64,000 nt of DNA from Triops longicaudatus (Eukaryota > Arthropoda > Branchiopoda > Notostraca > Triopsidae). How positions within the stretch are numbered: position 1 is the first letter of the stretch; the number at the start of each line of letters is the position of its first letter. Both the position numbers and the translations under genes were made by a program. The stretch is taken from contig JAGQDJ010000044.1 of NCBI GenBank assembly GCA_022885665.1, positions 434,632 to 498,631 of the forward strand, given 5' to 3'. The notes beneath the pieces are model-generated. The model saw only the letters and a list, made by a program, of their open reading frames with translations. It was not told the origin of the DNA and searched no databases. Below, in pieces: positions 23,588-36,958 of this stretch.

Positions 23588-25851
23588 CTAGTCTTGTGGT
23601 AGATTTGGGATATCTGCCAAACCCTCGCTGACTTCGCCTTCGCTGATGGTCGAGTAATGCGCTAAGAGAATAAAAATCAACACTCAGGGCTAGTTAAATA
23701 TAGATGCATGGTTTTTACCAGTCGCAGCGAAGCGCGTTGGAAGAAAAATTTCCCCTTCGCTCAAGATATAAGGACGATATTCGGAATACTCGCCAAGGCT
23801 TAAGGTCCTTTTTACTTCTCCCTCACTATAGGTGTATGTCTAATCGAAAAACGAGAAACACTCATTTCAGTTACCCTCGACAACATCAAAATAAATTATT
23901 ACCGTATTTTGCTCTATCGCGGACGGAGCATCATTTGCTGATCTGGAGCTTCCTATTGTAGCCTCTTCGACGATAAAGCTTTCATTCAAAAGATCATTAT
24001 CTACTTGGACTGACCGCTCAGCGAAACTTGCAAATGCTGGAGGGGATTCGGAGAGAGGCGACGGTAAGTCATGAAATCCAGAAGACGGTAAAGAAGGTAA
24101 TGGAGACGGAGTAGGGAAGGCTTGGCGAGGAGGACTGAATCCATCTTCACGATCGTTATTTAGGACATGTGTACTTGGAGAACGAATTGCTTCGCTTAGG
24201 TTGCCGGTGTCGACTGGCGAATACTGACAGCTCCGGTTTTCCAATTCAAACTGGGTTTGACTGTGACGGTTTTCGACTTGGAAGCTTATCGGACTAGTAC
24301 CACGATTCCGCTGAATTCCGCACGGAAAGTACAAAAGTTAATTACTACACCTGGAAAACTCTTTTGAAATGTTCATCTCACCTGGGCTTTCAATTCAGTC
24401 TGCGTACTTGCACCTGTCTGCAAACGACGCATCAGAGACAAAAAATCAATACCAGCTTCGTCCTCTTCTTCCTCCGCTTTCTCTCTTGTTACGGTATCTT
24501 CCGTTTCAGCGTTTGCTTCATCGTCGATCTGTCTCGTGTTTTGCCCCGTTAAGGAAAGGATCTCGCCGTCGTCGGGCTCATCAAGTGATGGCTTACACCC
24601 TAAAACCTTTCGCATTTCTTCTTGTAGGACCTCGGCCATAACCTCTACAATGTCGTCAGGTTGGGTGATTCTGAAGGACTGCGGTAAGTCAGCTTGCACA
24701 ACGGCATGGTTGACGAGCTTCCTGCTTGGTGAAGAATTATTGCCAGCAGACTCTTCTTGGAGGACGTCAATGGATGGCAAACGCTGAAGAGTAAGATGGG
24801 AAGTATTTCTCTTGGGAATTATTGGTTTCCCCAGACCAGTATCGCTGTCTTGGTGCACATGATTACGCACCAGTACTGACTGACGGGGTGTTCTCCCTGA
24901 CGTTTTGACAGGTGTACCATCTTTTACAATCGATGAAGAAACGGAGTTAGCATTTTGGTGGCCCGTAGAACACAGCAATCGGTTTAGTCGCAAACGCTCG
25001 GAAACCAATGTCAGCAACTGATTTCTTGTTATCTCGTCACTGGGTAGTGTATTCCATTTCAAGATTTCTGAAGGTACGATCCTGTCGGAATTATCTCTTC
25101 TTGGCGCCTTTAAGACTTCGAAACCTTGGTCGGTATTGATGAAAGACGTGCCTAACGTAGCGGACTGTTCCTTACTGCGTATCTAGAAAAGAAAATACGG
25201 CTCGTTTCACTGATTCATTACTTATGTACCGAATGGACGTACCTTCCGATAGATCAGATCAATTCTATCCTTAATTAATTGCCGAACACGGATCAAATTA
25301 GGGTCCCTACAGTTAATACAGAGATAAGTCCCTAATTTTCTTACGACGGCAAACTTACATGGCGGTTTCCTTTAAGTAGCTCTCCGCTTGTACTGAGTCT
25401 TGTACTGATATTCGCGGTTCCAAGCCAACTGACCATAATTTGTTATAGTTCTCCGACGGATTATTTCCACAGGCCATGTCTGAACTGTAAAGATACAAAA
25501 GAAAACGTGTTAATTAGTCACTAAGTATGTAAACTTTACACGTTAGTATGTATAAGACGTCTCTTTTATATAAGCTAATACGATCTCATGCTGCTAGTAT
25601 GTAGCTACAGCTGTAGCACTTTGAATCCGACCTGTACGAATGTTAATTTTTGGTTCAATCGGCGTTCGTACGGTACTTTCTGAAAAAATGCACGACTCGT
25701 AGTGATTTCGTACACGTTGCATACATTTTGACATAAGAACTGGATCCTTTGGTAATATGCGCGGATTCCAGAGCCCAGATCACCAGATGGCTGCTTAGTT
25801 ACTTCAAACATGCGGTGCTTAATGACGTCGTAATCAATACGTGCCAATATT
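23588..25851 (-). CDS. Acidic, proline-rich protein with SEGE repeats; possibly TALPID3-like
   Basis: Exons with matching phases: 25714-25851 (uncertain), 25359-25484 (contains ATG 25475-25477), 25243-25306, 24382-25182, 23903-24310, 23719-23839, 23588-23661 (stop TAG). From that ATG the protein has 528 residues. The middle is Ser/Glu-rich and low in complexity, with a predicted helix (DDIVEVMAEVLQEEMRKVLG), a Pro-rich stretch (AFPTPSPLPSLPSSGF) and four short repeats near the C-terminus: YSEGEV, LSLGEY, LSEGEI, ISEGEV. Vertebrate TALPID3 (KIAA0586), a centriolar protein needed for ciliogenesis, has similar ISEGE/PSEGQ/SLGE motifs and TPSP-rich tracts near its C-terminus, but is much longer. 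The resemblance is motif-level only. The exon at 25714-25851 reads through without stops and splices in phase, so the true N-terminus may lie upstream. Gene reality is likely; identity is a guess. Confidence 0.6.
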
Positions 25852-28800
25852 CTGGAGGCATACGATAATGATTAAAAAATACGGGTGCATCCTTTTTTGG
25901 GTACATCACTTTTATCTTAAAGAGAAACAGAACCAATGACAATCACAATAGCGTCCTTATGTGAAAAGATAATTTATCGTTTTATTTTCTTAGCTCGACT
26001 GATAAACGGGCAAAGTCCGAAAACTCGTGGCTAGAACAGCAAAAAAAGAGGCAGCTACACCGACACGCAGTTTCGGAGCAATATTACATTTCTACCCGCT
26101 ACTTTCGTACAGAGATATAGTAAGTATGGGAGCTACAACAGATGTAACATCGCGAGCGAACACTACGGGCGTAAACGTACTACAATGCAAAAGACCGCAT
26201 TTGCAAACAAAAGTTTCGAACTGAAAAACATTGGCTATTTCCATAGAGCCATCAAACTCGCGGCTGGTGCACGAGCGTCAGACAACGAATCACACTCAAC
26301 GCGATAAGTTACCCGGGATAGTGACAAAGTGCAGTTGACACGCTGATTCCGAACCTGTTATATAATCCCTAGCAGGGAATTTGCGACTAAGGTTGACTAA
26401 TGTCACAAACAAAAATTCGTTATTCAAACACTTTATTCCATTTCGTTTTGTTATTTCTTTTTCTTCCTAATTAGAGTTCCCCGCACAAGGCGTCTGCATT
26501 ACTAATAGTTGACTATTTGGCACTGTAGGCTTCTTTTGTTCAATGCTCAAAACCCGCATTCCCGCACGTCTTCATTAAACACTACACCATTTACACGCCT
26601 TTTCAAGGTAGCTAAAACGAGCAACACAGCGAAATCTATGGTAACCTACCAAACCCAGGCAAAGACGCAAGAATTGCCGCAAAACTGGTCATTAAGGGGG
26701 TTCTTTTGTCTTGAATTGTAATTCTTTATTATATTTTTCAACAAGGGAGAATTCGTCAAAATAACCTCACGCTGCGTTGTAATACGCAGGGTTAAGGAAA
26801 CCTCGGCTGATCAAAGTCCAAAGTCTACGTGTTCTTACATACATTCTCTTTACTACCCACCCAACCACGCTCTTATTCTCCTTGCGAGCGTTTGGAACCC
26901 TAAAGTTGCGACTTCCCTCCTAGCCGAAGCTAAGTGATGAAATACCGGCAGTAGTTAGAGTTAATTTGAGCTTTTAGACTTGGAGCTTTGCACTCTGCAT
27001 TTTTCTAGCAGGCTTCTTGACCTCAAGTTGTACCCCTTAAAAATGATTAAGCGGGCCCGATAATACTATCACAGTCTTATCGGTCCCGAAAAACACACCA
27101 CGAACATAGGGCGACTGTCCTTGTACCCTGGGAGAAATAATCAACTCCTCGACATGAAATGTGATACGTTATTCCGTTCGCCTGACACCCTAGGCCATGT
27201 GAAGCGGAAACATGAATGTAATTGCCGAGACTTGCGTCCGAACGTGAGCAGCATAAACGTTTTTCTTTGACGAATCATATTTACTGATTTTTAAACATGT
27301 ATAATATAATCATATTGCTGTGGGCTTCTAAAAACTTGGGAAGGAAGTCACGCAGCAGGTTGCGCAATCCCAAGTGGTAGAGGAAAATATCTACCGCCTA
27401 CAGTCTTCAAAGGAACTGAGAGACATCGCGTCCATCAACTGGACTTATTGACTCGCAATGGATATATAAAAGAGACAAGCCCAGTAGGCTCAAGGCTGCT
27501 TGTTTTATACAAGGGTACCGCGCTTAATGCCTGTTGCAGCTTGTAAAAGAAATTTATCGATACAAAACTCTCTTGCTGTGATGAAGTGTCTCAATAAGTT
27601 CTTTTCAATACCAAGTTAGCGGGAAAAGGAAGACGTCAACGGGTCAATAAAATCGATGACAGGGTTGACCCTTGCCGCGCAGAACGCACGACACTTCCGC
27701 ATGTCTCATATCTGCCATCGATAACGTATACACTGCGCGCAGCCAGGTCTATTTCCAGCCTTTACCTTGCGCATTGACTTTGTCATCGTGTTCCTGGTAG
27801 CAACAGGAGGTCGAAAATCCAATAGCTAGGCTACGGATGTTGCCAAGCAAACTCTGAGGCTGTCTGATCAAGAAAAAAAGTAAGCGCTATCTCTCCATGC
27901 TCCTATCTAATGCTATTGGGCAATACCTTTACTAGCCACAAATCGAAAAACCATAGATTGCAACTTCCAACTGATAATGCAAAAAAAAAAAAAATATTAC
28001 AACGGATGAAAGATGTAAGGAATAACGAGATATGTAGCAGCAGATCAATACACATTCGTTTGGAGTCTGCGGTGTAATGCGTGTTTCGCCAATGGTGAGT
28101 TCCCTATTCCATTTGCAGTGACGTATACGCTAGCTTTCTTTTACTATGATTAAAGTACAAGAAAAAAAGGGTCATACAACTCTCCCTTTTCCCCAGCGAA
28201 GCACGTCTTCCAATGGGCTGTGCTCAAGCACACAATAACGCCAGTTTCTCGTGCGTTCTACTTGGCTGGTAGCCCAAACCCACATAGTTAAGTGGGCTAC
28301 GTCACCTAACACGTCATATGCTTCTTCTTGCAAGTCAGCAGCATCAAGTTTCTTTCACGATTAGATTGCTGTTACCATAGGATTTAAAGCCAGATTAGGA
28401 TATATGTCAGTATCATTAAAGGCGCCAATGTTGTAGTAGCCCTGATTTGTCAGACTTTCCATTCTGCCGAATTCTGCGCATCCTATCTAGTCTTTTGAAA
28501 GCTATGACACCTCCAGCATGTATACAGCAATCCTTTAATAAAGGTTATTCGCATGGATGACATCGAACGAGCAGAATGTTATCACTGTATCTACCAGGAC
28601 TAGGAAAATTCAAGTCAACTTGATGCACTCCGGTTCAATTCAACTAAACTGAACCTGGTATTCCTTTGGTCACAGTTTGAGTCAGTTAAAATGTTTAGAT
28701 TAAAAAAGGGTTCAATTTGTTAAAACTATTTGAAAAAACACTTGATTTTTACAAGAATTCTTAGATTTAGAACGTTTCCAAATGTCGATATTACTATGAC

Positions 28801-31343
28801 AGAATAATGCACCAGGACTAAGCGTATCTCATTCTACAGTACTAGGTGGTATCTTGACCTCTTATAACCTCAAAAAATAGTTTTATATGTTTTTGTTTGG
28901 CTCTTACTGTGGAACGCCTCAATGGTTTCAGCAGACTTGACATTTGTAACTTTCAAACTTACTAGAATTGATTCGACTTGAAACAAATAATTCTCATTTA
29001 AATTAAGTTGTCTTGTGTTTACTCCGATTTTGCCTAGGTTTTGCCATCTGCGTCAATAACAGATACAGAACATCTGGGCAGCTATTCGGGTGCCTCCTCT
29101 CGTGTATGTATTACATATCATAGGTACTGATAAAAAACCTTACGAATTCTACCATCTCTACGAATTTTCTCTTCGATATTTCTTTTATCTTTTAGTTAGT
29201 TATGGGGGTTTTGAGACGAACTATGTCGCCATAGCGGCAGATTATCGCCTTTGGCTTCTTTTGCTTTTATCTTTTTACATTTCTGAAAAACAACACCAAT
29301 TAGCAAATTTAATCTACGTATCAGATTCGATTCTAGCTTAGGGTAGTGTAAGTCTACAACTTATGGGTAGAAAGAGATCAGGACTTTCAGACAAAACCCC
29401 CTCAAGCTTACTGAAGGAAATCAGTTATTTTCTCGAAACGATTAGGCATCTAGATCACGTTGCGGCAAAATTGCAAAGCATAAGGGTGAAGACAACGACA
29501 GGCTGGGTTCCTGTGCTCCAAGTAAACGTGATCTGTATGCGGCTTTCTGACGTGCTTCTAGCGGGACGTTCCGTTCAGAATTTCAACGACGGACCAACGG
29601 AAACCGAATGGAAAATGCTTCGAATTGGTCTTGCCTTGTTGAAGAGAGGGAAAAACTGACCAATTCTTAGCTGATCTGCTGATTTGGGAGTCAGTGCACT
29701 CGACGCTTACTGAATACGAGGCCCTAAACGGCGCCCCTAGCACGTGTATTCCATGCAATGAATCAGTATTTGGGACTACCTTAGAGCCTCTTACTCATAC
29801 AGTCCATTAACGAGCTGCTGCTGGGGTATCTATAATTCATAGTTACACATACACAGGGGTGCGTACTATTCCTATTGCTGGTTTTACGAGATTCGTCATC
29901 CAAACTGTAGAATGAGATGCGACGTATATATTGCAGGAACTTACCCAGCTATCCTGGCCTTGCATTAGTCATTTAACATGTGGGAATTTTTTTCTTTCCT
30001 TATTTTAGAAACAGAAACTTGCGTAATTTTTTATTGGCCTCTCTTAGAGGCGAAAAATGTATTTATTGACAGCCTCGGCTTCGGGAATGAAGCCGAAAAA
30101 ATAAGAAAACACGGAGAACTGCGAAAGTAAGAGCAAGAAATACACACGCGGGTTACTCAGGAGGGAGGGGGCATGGGCAGCGAGCGACATAAAGGTTTTC
30201 TTACTCTTAAATTAATTTGTACAGATTACCCTCCCAAATAACGTGTCACGGGGAGAGAAGATGTGTTTATAAGCGAACCATGGATAAAATCAAAATTTTA
30301 GTTTTCATGTCTGCTTCGTATGACGTATGGAAAAGAATCTTTTGCTCCGGTTGGGAACCAGCAACTAACGGCAATTTTTCGTTTTGGCTTATACTTTCTT
30401 TTTTTAATATCTGATTTTTACAAATAAGAAGAACAATCGTAAATGCGAAAAACCTTAGAAAAATTGGCCTGAGTTGTTGGGGTGTTGCTAGTTGTATCAC
30501 TCAAAGCTGTTTTTATGCCAAGGTTCTCATTTTGGTACACAGACAAGTTGTTGTCAAAAATAAAACTTTCCGCTTCCGTCTTCTCGTACACAAGCCACAA
30601 AAGGAAACTGTTATAATGCTTCACGAGCGCCGTCCTACACACGAACTGACCACAACAATGTTCCTCGACAAAATTATCAACGGTCTAAAGCCAAGTTCGC
30701 TTTTTCCACTTGTCTCATTCGCACAGCATTATTAACAAGGACAAGGTCATGTTCCATTCAGAACGTCTTTTCTTTCCTCTGATTGTACAAGATAAATTTT
30801 GGACTTTTTCAAATATTTACAGTACAAAGTAACTTACTACTTAGAGAGCTTTGAGCTTGTAGCCAAAGTAAGCAGGTTTTGTAGTAAAAAATTTACACAC
30901 AAATAATTCAGGTTTTTATCCCGGGTTAAACGTCACCAATCCTGTCAGGCCACCACTAAGCAAAATGCCCGAAACTTTGCCATTTTTGCCACCTCAACAG
31001 TCATCTCTTGTAATACGAAACAAACCTTATGGAACCGTCCATACTTGTGTAAATGACAGGAACACCAATAGGCAAATATATAAGACCTACAAAAAAACTG
31101 CCTAAATTAGGCATGGCCTATACGCTCTTTTTATAAAACCAAGACACGGTTAACAATTTTGACCTTTTCTTTGTGTGACAATCGCCATCCCTATGACAAA
31201 GAGCGGCACAATTTTGGCGAGATCAGGAAATATGCTTTCCTTATACAAGCTAGGTTCCAAGACATGAGCAATCCCCAGAGTAGTGCAGCCAAATTTCTGC
31301 TGCTATAGTTCCAAAAAACACTTGCAGTAACTTGTCCACTTGT
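25852..31343. other. Mostly gene-free stretch
   Basis: No feature with a recognisable family was found. Possible upstream exons of the gene ending at 25851 may lie in the first few hundred bases. Scattered ORFs of 60-98 codons (for example 29363-29659 on +) lack splice support and similarity. A coding-looking minus-strand ORF at 28172-28354 is listed separately. The rest is AT-rich with short A or T runs. Confidence 0.4.
28172..28354 (-). other. Orphan open frame with protein-like composition
   Basis: An open frame of 60 codons between two stops, without an ATG. It reads with a balanced, amphipathic composition that looks more coding than its surroundings: EEAYDVLGDVAHLTMWVWAT then VERTRNWRYCVLEHSPLEDV. 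A possible donor (gtt|gtatga) precedes its stop. No matching upstream acceptor or neighbouring exon was found. It could be an isolated exon of an unrecognised gene, a decayed gene fragment, or chance. Confidence 0.2.
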
Positions 31344-34300
31344 TCAAGTTTCTCTTTCTTTCTTAATCTTAAGTTCTTCCCCTAAGATCGTAGCGATCTC
31401 GTTTTGCATAAACGCCCACGGAACATTGGATCCGGCCAAAGGGCATTTCTCGCCACTGGGACAGTACACCTAATAACAACGATAACATTACGTAAGTCAC
31501 GCGCTTTTCTTTGACGTCAGACAAGAGAGTAAGTTACCTCCGATCCGGCGCCTTGCCGCTTGATACTCTCCCTTGAGCAAGGGAAGCAAAATTTGTGTTG
31601 AGGTACGGAAGGGCATTGGACGAAATGTGTATCTTCCAATCGTTCCTGGCAGATAGTGCATTTCAAGGTGGCGTTATGGTAACCCGGCCCCGAGTTGGGC
31701 GTCGAGGTAACAGAAGGAGGTGGCGCTTCGCCATTCGTCAACGCCGTAGTTCCGTTAACCGAAGAAGACACCATTTGGGGTGTCGATTCCGTAGGTGATC
31801 CTACTGGCTCTGGTCCCCCTCCTGTGAGATTTGTTCCATGACGGCCAGTACCCGAGCCCGATGACCGTCTCGATCCCGCCGACGCTATTGTACAAAGAAT
31901 TTCTGTAACTTCCACATTTCGGTTCGTAAGAAAATCCACTCGTTACCTGACGAACTGGGTGAATGCTGCGAGCCCCGTGAGGCTGATCTGGCTATCATAG
32001 GTGTGGCAGTGGAAGGTGGGCTGCCTCCGTGACTCCTGGGTGAACCGGGAACGTTATCGGTGACCGAAATAAGCGACTGCATGGGTGATTGGGCAGGACC
32101 AGGGTTGGATGGACCACGTTCGCGATCGGGTCCGGCTCCACCATTGCCACTGGGCCCAGACCCAGCAGCTCCTCCTTGCCCTGCTGGATTACCGGACGCT
32201 CCGGCATTTGGATGGAGGCCATGATGCGAAGAATGTGAGTTGGATCCACTCCCAGAGCTTGCAGATCCTTGGGTCGTACTCGGGGCTGATGTTGGAGGTG
32301 GAAGTCCGTGCGCAGACGGAGGTGGATGGCCGGGAGGCGAACAGCGCAATCCGGTTATGGGTGAGCTGGATATCCGTCCCGACACAGTAGGAGCGCCGCC
32401 ACTACCACCAGGGGCTAGCGTTACTGGCACTGCAGGGGCATAACCTGACATGGTTGGAAATTTTGGGTAACAAAAAGGCAATAGCGACAAGCTATGAACC
32501 AGTTCTTGGGCTAGCCAACGTGAAAGGACTCCGTTGGAGGGAAATATTTGGTCGGACGCAACCTAACCAATCTAATCTAGTGAAAACTCCCCCAAGGATT
32601 AAAACAAGCTTCTCCTTGCTCTTCTTCCCAGTAAGCTAAATTAAGCAAGGTGTTTGATAAACGAACGGTCATGTTCACCTTCTCTAACAAAAAAAGGCAC
32701 AAAGACCCTCCCATACCAAGGTCTGATCTTGAATGCTTGGGTCCAGGTTTTATTTAAAGAACGATCGCAACATTAAGCCACGTTCCTTTAGCGAGGAAAA
32801 AAAGTCTCATGTGATTCTAAGATGACTGGGGTATTTTGGTTGAAACGCGAGGATAAGTCTCCCTTGTAGCGTGACAGTGTCCCGAACCATACAGTTTTTC
32901 CCTTCGAGTCATTCAAGCCAATTTGCCAAGTTGTATTCGAGCCAACGTTGCAAAACTCTTTTCGATGTTCTGTTTCGCTTGTATTAATAGCGAAGCCAAC
33001 AAAACGCCAAGATGGAGGACTCTGCCAACTAACAAGAGCTTGAACCTGAACTATATCACGCACACTGTAGCCAAATTCAATTCATGACTTTACCTCGCCT
33101 TCACCAGATTTCTTAGTCATTCAACGACAGTTTCTTACCTTGTTTTTCGTAATTAACCCTAACATTGTAATTCACCACTATTTTGCCGAAGTATTTGAAA
33201 GTAACCAGCTGTTAGTGCATGCTTTAGCTTACAAAGCTCAACTTCCTGGCTTTTATTATGATTAATAAAGCATGTCTCGTAGCCACATATCCGTCTGTAG
33301 CCAATTCCAAGCGCGTACGCAAGTTACTCGCTTTCTAATGCCAACTCCTAGCGCGACCCAAACTGGGGAGGAAAGGACAAAAGTATTTGGGTAAAGGGCC
33401 TCTGGGTAAGAATCTTAGATGCATATGTGCGTGCCAAATAGGAGAGCGGGAATTCTTCAAGGATAATCATGACAGCCATGACGTCAGCAGAAGTGTCTAG
33501 TCACGAACTCGCGCCTTTTTTCTTTACAATAAGGCCGAAACCTTTTTTTCATTTCTTTCGTTTTCTGCTGCGCATGCTTCGCATTCGTTCGGTTGCCACC
33601 TGAGATGTGGCCAGAAAACCGGTCGTCCCCGAAGTACTGCGCCCCATTTTGCCATGAACCTCATTTTTCCTTATGCAAATGCCAAAGTTTTCCCCAGACC
33701 AAGAGGTAACACGAAAGTCATCGCTACAAGGCTCTTTCGTTTAGACAAGATGTTGGGCCAGTAAAACAGATGTCTCTCGATAACATCGTTTAGCACGTTC
33801 AACTGGTTTTGTCAGTGCCCTCGATACCGGTACCACTGACCTTCAAGACTGTTTACGCCGGTACGCCAAGCTTTTCACATCTAGTAAGAAGTCCGCCATC
33901 CACAGCTACATCTTACAACCAGTTCGGTTCGACCGCTTTTCTTCTTCCCCTCCTTACCGGAGTACTACCTTCTCTTCCCATTCGTTTGGCTGGAACCAAC
34001 GTCGTACGTTATTGATCGCCTTCGCTTCCCCTTTGTCACCGGTCCTCTTCACAAAGACGACACTGGGCTTCGCTGTAGATCCCCAGGCCTGTGCCCACTG
34101 CTATCACAACTATTGACAGTTACCCTATTACGCAGCTCGTGACGTAATCTGGCACTATGCCCAAAAAAGCCCCACAAGCTCTGTCAGCTGCGTCGCCCAA
34201 CCCGCGATAAAGACCAGAAATGCCCGCATCCTGAGATTCTCTAACCTAAACATTCGTTTTATTTTCAGACCGAAGCGCTGCGGAGAACCCGGGGATCGGC

Positions 34301-36430
34301 AACAGCCAAGCCCGTCGTCAACATTTCCAACACGGCAGCTGGGATGACCACGTCTCGTCTATTTTCACTTCCCCTCTCGACCCCTCTCAAGAATGCACTA
34401 ATTATAACGCACATTGAAACGGTATAGGATGGTTTGGGTTTCCTTTCCAAGTGTATGCGTGCCAAACTGTCGTCAGTGAGCTAGAAGATTTCATAAATTG
34501 CCCAGAGGCCACATCGTAGGGAAAACGCCGCCATTTTTGGCCGCTATCCTGCAGAATACGGGCAACGCCATCCCTACGAGAAAAAAGTAAAGGCGAAAGG
34601 GCTCGAGGATGGTGCACACTACCATTTCCAACAATAATAAACAAGTCTTTGGGACGCAGCCCAAGGACTAAAAATAAGTGAAGCCTATTCTTTGTCGTCC
34701 TAGCCCCTCCATTCCCCCAAGGGTTCGCATAGTACCGTTAACGCAAACGAGGATTTTAGTCTCAACCTGGACGATCTACACCTCCCTTAGCTTACTACCT
34801 AACAGAATAGGCGGACGGCTTGTGTTCTCAGAAATCAATGAATTGCTGAAACTCCGGGGAAGAGGAAGGTCGCACATGACCCAAGCTCTTAAAAAAAGTA
34901 CAATAATCGTACGAATGAAAAACTGGGGAGAACTCGACAATGTTAGTACCCACGACATTGGCGTGCGAGAGAGAAGGAAACTGAAGGAAAATGGGAAGAG
35001 AGAAGGGGGAAATCACCGTCATGGCGATCAATACTCGTACGACAAGCTCACCATTCTGAAAGGGAGGCAGTTGCCAACGTATAGGGACAACCCATACAGG
35101 AAGCGAAAGAAACCGAACGGCAACAAGGAAGCTGAATTTGACTGCCTCAATTGTGAAGAGAATTACTTGCTAATTTTTATTGCGTCTTTAACCTTGTTAG
35201 GCCCTAATAAGACAGACACCCAAATATTGTAGGAAACATTACTGGGCTGCTCATTGTCTAACATGTAATCGTCTTTCAAACGTTTCATTTCAGTTGCATT
35301 TTAAGTTAATCACGTTGGTCCGACCACATACTTCTCTCTCCCAAGAACGACTTGAAATCGACAGAAGTACCTTGCTTGAATGACGCGTCAAACGACATTC
35401 CACGAGAAACGGTTTTCCGTCCATCTCGGACCTCGTAGGAACCGGCTGGAAGGGAATCACCCCTAACCAGGGTTGGCCGATGATCGTCTACCATTAGCCG
35501 CTTGCTAGGAATAGGTCCCCCCTCGCCGTTGGTAAGATACGGAACAGCATCTTCATCGTCCCGGTCGCGCTTGATGCTAATTGCCGAAGATAATCCTGGC
35601 GGGAGCGGTGCCGCGCCGGGCGGTAAGCCTTGTAGGCGTCCAGGATGCGCGTGAAGCGGAACACCCGAGCCGAGGCCGTGGTGCCCACTACCGCTATTCC
35701 CCACGCCGCTGCCACCGGCTGTGTTACTATTGCGTGAGTTACTACTTGGGTTGCCTCGCGATGTCAAAAGGCCAATCGGTGCTGGGCCGTCGTGATCGGT
35801 TTCGGGCCGTAAGGGTAATCGAGCTGGATTGTACTCTAACATGCGCGTCCTACTTTCGTGCATGTTTCCATAGGACACGTTTCCACCGGGTGGCGCGCTC
35901 TGAGGCCCACCTTGCGCTCCGCTGGCGTGTGAAGGTCGAGACAAGGAGTGGCTTCCACTGCCGACTCCCCCGGATCCCGCATGTCCATGGCCATGACCCT
36001 GTACGTGAGCTGGAATCACATTGACGGCATCCAAAACCGACAACACGGGACCCGAACTCGGCCCCGAGCCAGGAACGCCCGTAGACCCCACACTTGATCC
36101 ATTTTGAGTGTCATGGGCTGGTGGGCCGTGAGCATTGCGCCCGTGACCCGAACCTGCCGACATATTCCCTGGGCCCGACGCACTATTTTTCCCCGAGACT
36201 GACATCGAAGATGGGAGCGCTCCACTACGCGAATCGGGTGCTTGTTGAAACCCATGGGTTCGCTTCATTTGCCGGGCGTTCTCGATGACCAGTTCGATAC
36301 GATCCGGTCCTTCGTAGTTGACACAACCGCGGCACACCGGTTCGCTAAAATCCTGAAGCATGGCCCAGGGTGTGCGAGGTAAATCGCATAGGTAACAATG
36401 CTGCCGTTTTGACGCTCCCACTACCGACAT
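31344..36430 (-). CDS. IRF2BP: Interferon regulatory factor 2-binding protein (IRF2BP) family transcriptional co-regulator
   Basis: Four exons: 35332-36430, 31947-32444, 31538-31884, 31344-31469; phases agree and the product has 689 residues. IRF2BP proteins are nuclear co-repressors or co-activators, and the C-terminal RING-like domain can act as an E3. The N-terminal C4 zinc finger is intact (C12, C15, C33, C36: RQHCYLCDLPRTPWAM then DFSEPVCRGCVNYEG). The start at MSVVGASKRQHC matches the family; an upstream in-frame ATG at 36515-36517 would add 29 residues not expected there. The middle is long, disordered and rich in Gly, Ser, Pro and His. A short conserved patch (QSPMQSLISVTDN) follows. 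The C-terminal RING-like domain runs CTICQERLEDTHFVQCPSVP through CPSGEKCPLAGSNVPWAFM. The first intron is 2.9 kb and holds ORFs on both strands with no recognisable similarity. Confidence 0.95.
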
Positions 36431-36921
36431 TTTGGCAGCTTTATTGGGGGCCAAAAAGGCTCCGGGAAATGCTCGCTCAATTTTGAAAAAATCCTCTAAC
36501 GTCTGGTTTAAATTCAATTAATGCACCGTGCACTCGGTGATTTCACTGTGTATTTCTGACAGTACACTTCCCTCTTAAAGCAGCACTCGTCCACTGTTCA
36601 TTTTTCTTTTCCAACTCGATGCATAAACCCTCGTTTGGTAGTGTAAAATTACTAGGCACACGTTTTTCCAAACAGTTACACTACTTTTATGAGTTAAACC
36701 AACAAATCACGTTTTAAAACCCCGGCAAGCTGCAGGTCTTCACAAAAATGCTGAACAACATCGCAAGCTCTGCGATACACTTACACGCTCCGACGTTCTT
36801 CGTTTAACTGACTGACCGCGGCCTAGAGCGAACACACGAGACCGCAACAGAGCCCCAGCTTGCAAAGCACCGTTCTGTCTCTCCTGGCTTGGCACGTATT
36901 TGTCCCGCTTGGGCGAATGGT

Positions 36922-36958
36922 GAGTAGCGCTCTAGGATAGAGCGGCAGCACGCTACTC
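36922..36958. repeat. Nested palindrome upstream of IRF2BP
   Basis: The outer arms gagtagcg (36922-36929) and cgctactc (36951-36958) are perfect inverted repeats. Inside, cgctcta (36928-36934) and tagagcg (36938-36944) form a perfect 7-bp stem with a 3-nt loop. The two hairpins overlap by two bases, so they would be alternative or slightly frayed structures. It lies about 500 bp upstream of the IRF2BP start codon. The function is unknown; it may be chance. Confidence 0.5.

Noticed and set aside
29363..29659. 98-codon + strand ORF
   Set aside because: No family similarity or flanking exon evidence; an overlapping ORF is open on the other strand.
31595..32443. Plus-strand ORFs opposite IRF2BP exons 2 and 3
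   Set aside because: They mirror the GC-rich, low-complexity coding sequence of IRF2BP and have no homology of their own.
34678..35232. 184-codon ORF on the + strand inside the IRF2BP intron
   Set aside because: No family similarity, overlapping minus-strand ORFs of similar size, and irregular composition; it has no supporting splice or promoter evidence.
36431..36517. Upstream ATG for IRF2BP
   Set aside because: IRF2BP proteins begin a few residues before the C4 zinc finger, matching the ATG at 36428-36430.
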